A stretch of DNA of 64,000 nucleotides from CAYUVF01 sp964448045 (GTDB lineage Bacteria; Bacteroidota; Rhodothermia; Rhodothermales; Salinibacteraceae). A program made the position numbers and the translations under genes. Of the stretch, positions 39,864-47,516 are shown piece after piece; the first letter of the stretch is position 1, and each line of letters begins with the position of its first letter. The stretch covers positions 39,676 to 103,675 of the forward strand of contig CAYUVF010000004.1 in NCBI GenBank assembly GCA_964448045.1, given 5' to 3'. The notes below the pieces were generated by a model. It had not been told where the DNA came from and made no database searches. It was given only the letters and a program-made list of their open reading frames with translations.

Positions 39864-41435
39864 TTACTCCGAGGCGCCCGCGTCGGCGGTGGGCGATCCG
39901 TCCTCCGTCTTAATCATACCGACGGTGCGGTTGCTGCGTGTGAACGTCTCGTTGGCCACGCGCTGCACATCGGCGGCTGTAACGGCCTCCAGCTTCTCCA
40001 ACTGGTTGAAGACGCTGCGCCAGTCGCCGGTGAGCGCCTCCATGCGCGAGAGCTGCTGGGCCAGACCGGAGTTCGAATCGAGCTGGCCAATCAAGTCGGC
40101 CCGGGCGCGGGTTTTGGCGCGCTCCAGTTCTTCCTGCGTGATGCCCTCGTTCTTGATGCGGTCGATCTCGGCGTAAATTGCTTCCTCGATTTCTTCGGGC
40201 GAAACGCCCTGGCTGGGCACGCCGAAGAAGACAAAGAGGCTCTCGTATTTGCTTCCCGGGAAGGTGGGAATAGCCTGCACGTTGAGCGCCTGCTCGGTCT
40301 CGACGAGGCTGGTGTACAGGCGGCTCGTGCGGCCGCGGCTGAGCACGTCACGCAGCACGCTGTACACGGGATCATCCGGGCTTTGCATGCTGCCGCGGTG
40401 GTAGCCGATCACGACGAAGGGCTGCGTCTGCTCGCGGATGATCACGCGGCGCTCGCCAATCTGGTCGGGCTCGTCGGTGCGCACCGGCATCGGATCGGTA
40501 CCAGCGGGCAGATCGCTGAAGTACTGCTCGGCCAGCTGCTGCACCTGCTGCGGATCGACATCCCCCGCGATCCCGATGGTCAGATTCCGGGCATCGTAAT
40601 AGGTGTCGTAGAACGCCTTCGCATCGGTGCGAGAGAGCTGCTGCAGATCCGACATGTGACCGATCGTGGGCTCGCCGTACGGATGGGCTTTGTAAGCCGT
40701 CGCAAGGAACTCCTCAATGAGCCGCCCGACGGGGTTGGAGTCGGTCCGCTGGCGGCGCTCCTCCATCACCACATCCCGCTCGGTGTAAAACTCGCGGAAG
40801 ACAGGGTTCATGAAGCGATCTGCTTCCAGCGCGAAGAACAGCTCCAGCTTGTTCGCGGGAAGGCTGTAGATGTAGCCGGTGGCATCGGCGCTGGTGTAGG
40901 CGTTGAGCCCGCTGACGCCGTTGCGCTCCAGGATGTTCTCGTACTCGCCGCCCGCGACGTAGCTCTGTGCCGCTTCCTGCGCTTCTTTGAACTGCTGCTC
41001 CAACTCGGCAATTTTCGACGAGTCGGCCTGCGGGCCTTTGGCGCGTTCGCGGCGCAGCTCCAGGTAGATCTGCTCCTGGCGCTGGAGCGCCTGCATTTCC
41101 TGCTCGATGTCTTCGGTACCGATGGATGTCGTGCCTTTAAAGGCCATGTGCTCGAACATGTGAGCGATGCCGGTCTGGCCCACCGGCTCATCCACGGAGC
41201 CGACATCGGCGTAGGTATGGAACGAAACGACGGGGGCATCGTGGCGCTCGACGACAACGAACGTGAGCCCGTTATCGAGGGTGAACTCGGTCACCTTTTG
41301 CTCGAACTCATCGAGCAGGCTGCTGTCCTGCGCCATCGCAGCGGGTACCAGCAGAAGGCTTACGAGCAATGCTACCACGGCGCCCCGGAATCGGTACCAT
41401 GGGGTAGAGAAGAATCGGGTGGGCATAGTCAGCAT
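39864..41435 (-). CDS. M16 family zinc metallopeptidase (catalytic subunit)
   Basis: The 523-residue protein (start 41435; 41426 also possible) has a signal peptide ending LLLVPAAMAQ. The zinc-binding motif HMFEH is at 92-96, in TGIAHMFEHMAFKGT, and a downstream Glu in ERDVVMEERRQRTDSNP completes the site. The second, inactive M16 half covers about 250-500. It should act in the periplasm on peptides, as a heterodimer with the product of the next gene 52 bp downstream. Together they resemble pitrilysin-like pairs common in Bacteroidota. Confidence 0.93.
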   Translation of the reverse strand: MLTMPTRFFSTPWYRFRGAVVALLVSLLLVPAAMAQDSSLLDEFEQKVTEFTLDNGLTFVVVERHDAPVVSFHTYADVGSVDEPVGQTGIAHMFEHMAFKGTTSIGTEDIEQEMQALQRQEQIYLELRRERAKGPQADSSKIAELEQQFKEAQEAAQSYVAGGEYENILERNGVSGLNAYTSADATGYIYSLPANKLELFFALEADRFMNPVFREFYTERDVVMEERRQRTDSNPVGRLIEEFLATAYKAHPYGEPTIGHMSDLQQLSRTDAKAFYDTYYDARNLTIGIAGDVDPQQVQQLAEQYFSDLPAGTDPMPVRTDEPDQIGERRVIIREQTQPFVVIGYHRGSMQSPDDPVYSVLRDVLSRGRTSRLYTSLVETEQALNVQAIPTFPGSKYESLFVFFGVPSQGVSPEEIEEAIYAEIDRIKNEGITQEELERAKTRARADLIGQLDSNSGLAQQLSRMEALTGDWRSVFNQLEKLEAVTAADVQRVANETFTRSNRTVGMIKTEDGSPTADAGASE

Positions 41436-41652
41436 CAGAGAAAGATTAGCAGAAGCGGAATCACGCAGAGGAACACAGCGGTGTTAAAAGCTTCGCGCAC
41501 GCGTGCATGTTCCTCATAAATGTACAAGCGGGAGATGCGCACAGCCATCGGGACGCGGGCTTGATAAGTGGGAGGCGACGAACTCGCATTTGCGTACCGT
41601 GCCCCGCTGAACGAACACCCCAGCACCAGCGTACACATGGTACATGCCCTGA

Positions 41653-41961
41653 ATGAAAAAGCGAGATGCTATGCGCGTGATCAGTGGATCGAACAAGAGC
41701 GGAGACGAGTGGTGGGACGACTTCCGGGACCTGCTTGATGAGCAAAACGAGTGGCCCACCGAGTACACCTTCAAGTTCATCGCGCCCAGTGACAATGTGG
41801 ATGCATTGAAAGCCGTCTTCGGGGACCACCCCGTGAAAGTACGCGCCTCCAGCAAAGGCAACTACATCAGCGTGACGGCACACCTTAACGTCGAGTCCAG
41901 TGAGGATGTCGTCGCCGTGTACGAGGAAGCCTCTGACATCGAAGGCGTCATCTCGCTGTAG
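41653..41961 (+). CDS. DUF493 (YbeD-like) family protein
   Basis: The 102-residue protein fits the DUF493 family: EWPTEYTFKFIAPSDNVDALKAVFGDHPVKVRASSKGNYISVTAHLNVESSEDVVAVYEEASDIEGVISL, the ACT-like ferredoxin fold. The family's function is not firmly known; E. coli YbeD lies near lipoate genes. The first conserved residues begin near GDEWWDDFRDLL, so ATG 41653 or 41671 are both possible. It diverges from the M16 operon. Confidence 0.8.
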   Translation: MKKRDAMRVISGSNKSGDEWWDDFRDLLDEQNEWPTEYTFKFIAPSDNVDALKAVFGDHPVKVRASSKGNYISVTAHLNVESSEDVVAVYEEASDIEGVISL

Positions 41962-42009
41962 CTCCTGCGCTCGCAGTTGACGTATGGGCGATGTAGCCGC
42001 CGCGGCGAC

Positions 42010-42516
42010 TTAGTTGTTGCCCGATGGCTCGAAGCTCTGATTGTACGGGTTCGACAGATTCTCCGATCGGATGCGGATGAATCCGTGGTCGGTAGCTTCG
42101 TGACACTGGTTGCACGACTGTGTGACGGCGTCGATACGGGCATCAATCCGGCTCCAATGGCCTCGGGCCAGGGCTTCCTCCAACTCCTCCAACTCCGAAG
42201 CGAGCATGCTGCGCACGAGGGTGGCAATCTCGTACCCTTCGTACGTTGGAACCTCTGTCTCGATCGTCTCCGTCAGCTCTTCCAGTTCGTGCAAGTAGAA
42301 TCCGGCCGCGGGAGCGTTACGGGCCTGAACGGAGAGCATCAACTTGTGGCTGTACTGCTGCATCGAAGTCATGTAGGCAGCCAGTTCCGGCTCCTCCTCG
42401 GCGTGGACCTCGGCGGACGATTCCTGCGCATAGGCCAGGGCGTTCATCCGCTCAAAGACGAGCCATCCGTTCACGAGAAGCAAAACGACGCAGCAGCCAA
42501 TCAGATAGCGGTTCAT
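42010..42516 (-). CDS. Periplasmic single-heme c-type cytochrome-like protein
   Basis: The start at 42516 (MNRYLIGCCVVLLLVNGWLVF) gives 168 residues with an N-terminal membrane anchor or signal peptide. The body is helical and acidic with one heme c motif, CNQCH, near the C-terminus (VTQSCNQCHEATDHGFIRI). This layout resembles the cytochrome c'/b562 group, four-helix bundles whose single CxxCH is near the end. It would be exported and heme-loaded. No redox partner gene is adjacent, so its role is unknown. Confidence 0.7.
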   Translation of the reverse strand: MNRYLIGCCVVLLLVNGWLVFERMNALAYAQESSAEVHAEEEPELAAYMTSMQQYSHKLMLSVQARNAPAAGFYLHELEELTETIETEVPTYEGYEIATLVRSMLASELEELEEALARGHWSRIDARIDAVTQSCNQCHEATDHGFIRIRSENLSNPYNQSFEPSGNN

Positions 42517-42578
42517 AGATGCTGTAGAGGCGTTGAACGAGTTGAGACCTTCGGCGCAGGGATGGGCAGGCAGGAGGA

Positions 42579-43025
42579 TTACCGGGCCGGTTGGGCCTCG
42601 GGGACGGGCAAGCCGCCCTCCGTTTCTGCTTCCCATACCCCGGCCCGGATGAGCCGCGCCATTTCCCGTTTGGGCCGCGCCTTGTACCGGATGTCCGGTC
42701 CGTAGTCGACGATAGCGCCATCCTCGGTGAGCCACTCGAAATACACATTAATCGAGTCCTCAAACAGCACACCGAGCGTGCATCCTTTCCCCTTTAGAAA
42801 ATATTTATAGCCGGCCTGTAAGCACGGGCGGTCATGGAGGCACAGGCCCACCGGGCATGCTTTCCTAAACGCGTTGAGTGTATTCACGGCGCTTCGATGT
42901 AGACTTTTTCTTTTAGACCTGATCCAAATTAAGCACATCATCGAATTATTTTTCAGCTGACCTCTGTGAAATTCGGTCCAATTGATCGCAGCAGGACAAG
43001 CAGGATAACCCAAGTTGTGTGTCAT
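42579..43025 (-). CDS. Hypothetical protein, doubtful
   Basis: A 148-residue frame with an uneven composition: the N-terminal half is Cys/Lys-rich and poor in third-position G+C, but the last 75 residues (YKYFLKGKGCTLGVLFEDSINVYFEWLTEDGAIVDYGPDIRYKARPKREMARLIRAG) look like real protein with codon use like the genome. The true start may be further in, or the gene may be a remnant. No family recognised. Confidence 0.35.
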   Translation of the reverse strand: MTHNLGYPACPAAINWTEFHRGQLKNNSMMCLIWIRSKRKSLHRSAVNTLNAFRKACPVGLCLHDRPCLQAGYKYFLKGKGCTLGVLFEDSINVYFEWLTEDGAIVDYGPDIRYKARPKREMARLIRAGVWEAETEGGLPVPEAQPAR

Positions 43026-43206
43026 GTACTGGCGTGATCTCGCCCAGCTCGATTCGGGCTTGACCCGGACCCGGGCACTTCAGCGCGACTGATGACATAA
43101 TCTCCTCGAAATAAGCAGCCATCCCCATTGAGATCCCGACACGAGAGCGCAGCTCGACTGACCGGAGGTAATCGGAGTCCGGGATGACAACCTTTTCTTG
43201 GGGCAC
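42946..43206 (-). CDS. Hypothetical small protein, doubtful
   Basis: An 86-residue frame beginning MPQEKVVIPDSDYLRSVELRSRVGISMGMAAYFEE with three Cys near the C-terminus (LGLSCLSCCDQLDRI). Its composition is plausible for a protein but it overlaps the other frame by 80 bp and no family is recognised. Confidence 0.3.
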   Translation of the reverse strand: MPQEKVVIPDSDYLRSVELRSRVGISMGMAAYFEEIMSSVALKCPGPGQARIELGEITPVHDTQLGLSCLSCCDQLDRISQRSAEK

Positions 43207-43345
43207 AACTTGGATCAGGATAAGTCACTCGATGGGGATGGAGATAAATTTAGACCGCTTATAAATTCAGGTCGCGGCGGATCCCCCCGCCTTCACCGGC
43301 GGTTCTCTTGCCACGACGCGCTCTCGAACCAACCTGCCGGCCACT

Positions 43346-43555
43346 ATGACAACCGATATCCAACCCCTGTGTCTCGCCTGCGAGCACCTGCATCGCCAAT
43401 CGAATGCGCGCTCCTGCGAGGCCTTCCCTGAAGGCATTCCCGAAGACATCTGGACGAATCAGCACGACCACCACAAGCCGTATCCGGGCGATCAAGGCGT
43501 ACGCTTTGAGCTTGCACCGATTCCCGAACAAGAGCGCGCGTCGGTACTTTCCTGA
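43346..43555 (+). CDS. Small conserved CxxC protein
   Basis: A 69-residue protein with Cys9, Cys12 and Cys24 ([29 protein letters not shown]) followed by His-rich [18 protein letters not shown]. This matches a small widespread protein type with the pattern CxxC...C-AFPxGIPxxI...H...PGDxGxxFE, probably binding zinc. The function is not known. The strong bidirectional terminator at 43624-43660 follows. Confidence 0.7.
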   Translation: MTTDIQPLCLACEHLHRQSNARSCEAFPEGIPEDIWTNQHDHHKPYPGDQGVRFELAPIPEQERASVLS

Positions 43556-43623
43556 TCGGCGTTCACACTCCAACCCGGGCCGAATAGCGGGCCCAACAAA
43601 AAGGCCCAACCAAAAGACCCAAC

Positions 43624-43660
43624 AAAAAAAGCCCCCGCAGGTCAAATTGCGGGGGCTTTT
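43624..43660. terminator. Bidirectional intrinsic terminator
   Basis: AGCCCCCGCA (43630-43639) and TGCGGGGGCT (43648-43657) form a perfect 10-bp stem with an 8-bp loop. It is flanked by A7 on the left and TTTT on the right, so it can end both the small CxxC gene and the convergent FKBP gene. Confidence 0.9.
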
Positions 43661-43692
43661 GCTATATGCGTCTCGTATGAAGCGGGGGGCAA

Positions 43693-44160
43693 CTACGGCG
43701 TCACAATATTGCTTCCACCCTCCGTTCCATTTTCTTCCACATCGAGCAGTTCAATTTCAAAGATGAGTTTTTTGCCGGCCAACGGGTGGTTTGCGTCAAT
43801 AGTGACGGATTCCTCACCGAGGTCCGTGATCACGACAGGAACGGTTTGCCCGTTCTGCATCCGGAGCTGAAGCTGCTGGCCGACTTGCGGGTCGACGTCT
43901 TCGGGAATCTGATCCCGTTCGAGCTCCATCACCATATCTTCCCGACGCTCCCCATACGCATCTTCCGGGGTAAGCTCTTCGGTCTTCGTGTCTCCGGGCT
44001 CCATGCCTTCAACCGCTTTCTCAAAGCCGGGGATCACTTTCTCTTCCCCCAGCGTGAAGCTCAGCGGTTCACGGTCCTGCGAGGTGTCAAACACCGTCCC
44101 GTCCTCCAGTTTTCCGGTGTAGTGGACTTCAACGGTATCTCCTTTCTTCGCTCGTGCCAC
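43693..44160 (-). CDS. FKBP-type peptidyl-prolyl isomerase (SlyD-like)
   Basis: The 155-residue protein matches the SlyD/FkpB type: MARAKKGDTVEVHYTGKLEDGTVFDTS, GEEKVIPGFEKAVEGMEPGD, and an inserted IF domain (ELTPEDAYGERREDMVMELERDQIPED... QVGQQLQLRMQNGQTVPVVI), then DANHPLAGKKLIFEIELLDV. It speeds proline isomerisation and holds folding proteins. The His-rich metal-binding tail of E. coli SlyD is missing. It has no signal peptide and should be cytoplasmic. Confidence 0.93.
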   Translation of the reverse strand: MARAKKGDTVEVHYTGKLEDGTVFDTSQDREPLSFTLGEEKVIPGFEKAVEGMEPGDTKTEELTPEDAYGERREDMVMELERDQIPEDVDPQVGQQLQLRMQNGQTVPVVITDLGEESVTIDANHPLAGKKLIFEIELLDVEENGTEGGSNIVTP

Positions 44161-44394
44161 GGCGCTCTTGGCGTTTCTATGATTGTATTTGGTTCGAAAA
44201 GTAGGTACGCCGCAGCATCGACAGTGTTCAAATCGGGTGCGGCCTTTCGCCTCGAGGGGGCCTGTTTTCCGCTTCCCACGGATTTGTTACAGTATCTTCG
44301 TGGGTTTACCAGACGCCCTTTCTATACTGAGAACGTACCGCAGTCCTTTTCGATTGGCCTCCATCATTCCGCGCTGCCCGTCTGATTTCGCTTT

Positions 44395-45357
44395 ATGCCT
44401 GATTCTGCTTCGCTCCGATCGCCTCGCGTGTACGGCCCGGTCCTTGGGCTGGCGCTTCTCACCATCGGCGCCTCGCTCATGATCTCCCTTTCGATGGGCC
44501 CTACCGCATTCGCCATCCTGATGGCCGCCGTCGTAGCTACCGGCATCCCGCACGGAGCGGTTGATCACCTGGTCGCCTCTGAGCTGTATGGGCTGCGCCC
44601 CACCTGGGGCGATCAAGCGAAATTTTACGGAGCTTACCTCGCGCTGATGGCAGCCTACGGCGCCCTGTGGCTCGTGGCATCGGGGCTGAGCCTCGCCCTC
44701 TTCCTCGCGATGACGATTTACCACTTCGGCCAGGCGGATCTGGCGTATTTGAAGCTGCGTGGGTGGCGCCGTCCCCTGGCGTATCTCTCGCGCGGACTGC
44801 TCGTCATTGGCCTGCCGATTGTGGCATTCCCCGGCATCGTCGATCCCATCTTTGACGCCATTGCCACCACGCACGTGCTCGAATGGAGGAGGATGACCGA
44901 GCATACGAGCGGGTGGGCCCTGGGCCTCGTCGCACAACATGGCGCGCTGCTGGCTGCCCTCTATCCGGTGATGGACCGCGCAGCGCTCCAGCGCGAAGGG
45001 CTCAGCACGGCCGTGTTTGCGCTCCTGTTCTGGACGGTGCACCCGCTGGTGGCCTTTGCTGTCTACTTCGGCGGGTGGCACGCGCTCGGCCATATTCTGG
45101 AGCTGGTCCGGTTCTTCAACCGCCACGGCAGCCCTACCTCCATTCCCGGCTTTTACCGGAAGGCCGCGCTCTTTACCGTCCTCTCCTTCGTCATGCTGAT
45201 CGTCCTCTATGCCGCCGCACAGGCATTCGGGTCGCAAGAGCAAATGATCGCGCTGCTTTTCATCCTGATCAGCGTGATGACGCTGCCCCACATGCTCATC
45301 GTCGAGCGGATGTATCAGCATAAAAGGCAAAAAGCCCACCCAGCCGAAGCCCGGTGA
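44395..45357 (+). CDS. blh: Brp/Blh-type beta-carotene 15,15'-dioxygenase
   Basis: The 320-residue multi-pass membrane protein carries the conserved histidines of the Brp/Blh family: His53 and His58 in GIPHGAVDH, His110 in IYHFGQAD, His229 and His233 in FGGWHALGHILE, and His299 in LPHMLIVERMY. The enzyme cleaves beta-carotene to two retinal molecules, the chromophore of microbial rhodopsins. No rhodopsin or carotenoid gene is in the window, so the gene implies that they are elsewhere in the genome. The 3' end overlaps a minus-strand terminator of the fasciclin gene. Confidence 0.9.
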   Translation: MPDSASLRSPRVYGPVLGLALLTIGASLMISLSMGPTAFAILMAAVVATGIPHGAVDHLVASELYGLRPTWGDQAKFYGAYLALMAAYGALWLVASGLSLALFLAMTIYHFGQADLAYLKLRGWRRPLAYLSRGLLVIGLPIVAFPGIVDPIFDAIATTHVLEWRRMTEHTSGWALGLVAQHGALLAALYPVMDRAALQREGLSTAVFALLFWTVHPLVAFAVYFGGWHALGHILELVRFFNRHGSPTSIPGFYRKAALFTVLSFVMLIVLYAAAQAFGSQEQMIALLFILISVMTLPHMLIVERMYQHKRQKAHPAEAR

Positions 45358-45360
45358 GCC
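45325..45360 (-). terminator. Probable terminator of fasciclin gene, overlapping the blh 3' end
   Basis: On the minus strand GGCTCACC (45360-45353) pairs with GGTGGGCT (45340-45333) including two wobble pairs, and CTTTTTGCCTTTT follows. It sits within the last codons of blh, so the hairpin is shared by the two convergent genes. Confidence 0.5.
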
Positions 45361-45406
45361 TTTCGCCCATTGTCCGCCCCCTACGGTCGGTTCGAGAAAG
45401 CGGGTG

Positions 45407-45943
45407 TTACATGGACGAGTCGTCCTCTTCGGGCGGCAGCAACACGGTGTCGATTACGTGAATCACGCCATTCGACGCGGTGATATCGGTCTGAATCACC
45501 TGCGCCGTGTTCTGGCCGTTGAGCATCACAGCGCCGTCCTCCACGCTGATGCCGATGGACTGCCCCTGCACGGTCGCGGCTTCGTCAATCTGGGTGACCT
45601 GTGCGGCCATCACGTTGCCCGGCACGACGTGGTAGGTGAGCACATCGATCAACTGATCCCGGTTGTCCGGGTTGGTAAGTGCGTTCAGGGTCTCTTCGGG
45701 AAGGGCAGCGAAGGCTTCATCGGTGGGCGCGAAGATCGTGAAGGGGCCCTCGCCTTTCAGCGTTTCTACGAGGCCGGCCTGCTGAACGAGCGAAACGAGC
45801 GTGTCGAAGCCATCGGCCTGAATGGCCGTGTCAACGACATCAAGCTGCGGCTCCTCATTCGTATCTTGTGCGAGCGCGGGAGAGGCGACGAGCGCGAAGG
45901 CAATAAGCAGCCCCGCGACGCGGTGCATCAGTTGGGTAAACAT
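45407..45943 (-). CDS. Secreted fasciclin (FAS1) domain protein
   Basis: The 178-residue protein has a signal peptide (to about LVASPALAQ) and one FAS1 domain with the expected boxes: GPFTIFAPTDEAFAALPEETLNAL and YHVVPGNVMAAQV, ending NGVIHVIDTVLLPPEEDD. FAS1 proteins act in cell adhesion or surface binding. It is a small single-domain form common in halophilic and marine bacteria. Start 45943 (MFTQLMHRV) is used; MHRV five codons later is also possible. Confidence 0.9.
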   Translation of the reverse strand: MFTQLMHRVAGLLIAFALVASPALAQDTNEEPQLDVVDTAIQADGFDTLVSLVQQAGLVETLKGEGPFTIFAPTDEAFAALPEETLNALTNPDNRDQLIDVLTYHVVPGNVMAAQVTQIDEAATVQGQSIGISVEDGAVMLNGQNTAQVIQTDITASNGVIHVIDTVLLPPEEDDSSM

Positions 45944-46086
45944 AGCGGTGTGTGGTTGTGAAGGTCTGTATTAAATGCACCTCCACAACGCACTCCGAGC
46001 CGCTTGTATTTCAAGCGCTCTGCACAGATTACGCCCCGTTTACAATTGCCTATCACACGTAACACGCTGCTCACAATCCGCCCGGC

Positions 46087-47445
46087 TCACGGCTCGACCG
46101 GCGGCGGCACGCGCTCCAGAAGTAGCCCGCTCAAGCGCAGCAGCGTCGTCTCGGCTTGCTTCGCCTCGAAGCGGGCGGTGAGCAGCCGGCTTTCGGCCTC
46201 GATGCGCTGCTCCTGTACCTCCCGCAGCTCGAGGGTGGTGATCTCCCCGAGCCGGAAGCGCTCCAGTGCGAGATCGACGTTGGCCTCAGCCACCGCCAGA
46301 TTCTCTTCTTCCAGCTCGACGAGTTCGAGGCGATTCTGATACGCCTCGTACGCGCTCGTGAGCTCGGTGCGGAGCCGCGTGCGCACATCCTGCACTGCCA
46401 GCTCGGCATTGCGGATACGCACCGCTGCATTCTCCCGGCGGCGGTGCCGGTTAAAACCGTCGAAAATATCGAACGTCACAGAAAGGCCGTAGGTGAAGTC
46501 GTAGTTACGGCTGCTCTGGAGAAAGCCACTCTCGGCTTCGAGCTTGCTGTAGCCGTAGCTCAGGGTGGCATCGACCTGGGGAAGGCGCTCGGCCTGGATC
46601 TCGCGGCGCTCCGACTCGGCCGCCTCCAGCGCGCGCTGGGCCTGCTCCAGGATGGGGCTGCGCTGCTCGGCGGCCTGCACGATGGCGCTCTGCTCCAGGC
46701 TCCGGTCCAGCGCAATGCCATCGGCAACGCGGTAACGGGTGGCATTGGGAGCGCGCGCGAGCAGCTGATTGAGCGTGGCCTTGGTGCTGGTGAGGGTCGC
46801 CCGCTGGCGGAGCAGCGCAGCCCGATCGGCATTCAGGTCGACGCGGGCCTGCCGTACCTCCAAGTCCGACGCCGATCCCACGTCGCGCCGCAGTTCGGTG
46901 ATGCGCAGCCGCTCCTCCGAAATCGCCACGCCTTCCTCCAGCACGCGCAGTTGCTGTTGCTGCCGCGCCACGTCGTAGTAGGTGATGATGACCTGATCGA
47001 GCACCGACTCGATCCGCTCCTGACGCCGCGCCTCTTCCTGCTGCAGCTCGGCCCCCAGCCGGTTGTAGGTCGCAAACCGGCCGAGGCCGTCGAAGAGCGT
47101 CCAGTTGAGCGAGGCCGAGGCGTTACGGCGCGTCGACGTCGCCCCGGTCACGTCCTGGCCCTCCCCACTGACGAACTGCTGCTGCGTGTTGCTGATCGTC
47201 TCGTTGTAGCCCGCATTCGTCGACAGCGTCGGCAGAAAACCGGCGTTGCCGATCGAATAGTCGTTCGCGGCGAGGTCGACATCGTTGCGCGCAATCCGCG
47301 CCTGGTAATTCTGCTCCAGTGCCGATTCGAGCGCCTGCCGGAGCGACAGCGTGTCCGCCTCAGCGGCATCCTGTGCGGCGGCGGGGAGAACACAAAGCGT
47401 GAGGGCTATCAGACAGGCGATGCAGCGCACGCGGGCGAAGCGCAT
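46087..47445 (-). CDS. TolC family outer-membrane efflux protein (RND operon)
   Basis: The start at 47445 (MRFARVRCIACLIALTLCVLPAAAQ) gives a signal peptide and 452 residues. Two OEP repeats of alpha-helical barrel and beta-strands are visible (LRQALESALEQNYQARIARND... and its second-half copy near ILEQAQRALEAAESERREIQAERLPQV). It should form the trimeric outer-membrane exit of the RND pump encoded 71 bp upstream. It is the last gene of the adaptor-pump-TolC operon. Confidence 0.9.
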   Translation of the reverse strand: MRFARVRCIACLIALTLCVLPAAAQDAAEADTLSLRQALESALEQNYQARIARNDVDLAANDYSIGNAGFLPTLSTNAGYNETISNTQQQFVSGEGQDVTGATSTRRNASASLNWTLFDGLGRFATYNRLGAELQQEEARRQERIESVLDQVIITYYDVARQQQQLRVLEEGVAISEERLRITELRRDVGSASDLEVRQARVDLNADRAALLRQRATLTSTKATLNQLLARAPNATRYRVADGIALDRSLEQSAIVQAAEQRSPILEQAQRALEAAESERREIQAERLPQVDATLSYGYSKLEAESGFLQSSRNYDFTYGLSVTFDIFDGFNRHRRRENAAVRIRNAELAVQDVRTRLRTELTSAYEAYQNRLELVELEEENLAVAEANVDLALERFRLGEITTLELREVQEQRIEAESRLLTARFEAKQAETTLLRLSGLLLERVPPPVEP

Positions 47446-47516
47446 GAAGCGGACGGGAAAAACCAACTGCAAATTGAAAATCTTCAATGGGCGATTTGCC
47501 ATTACCAATGATTTGA

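Larger units (their letters stand above)
42517..43345. other. Low-G+C gene-poor stretch
   Basis: These 829 bp are lower in G+C and show mixed codon use, unlike the flanks. Two overlapping minus-strand frames (42579-43025 and 42946-43206) are the only candidates and neither is recognised. The look is that of degraded or foreign DNA. No repeat, integrase or tRNA was seen. Confidence 0.5.
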
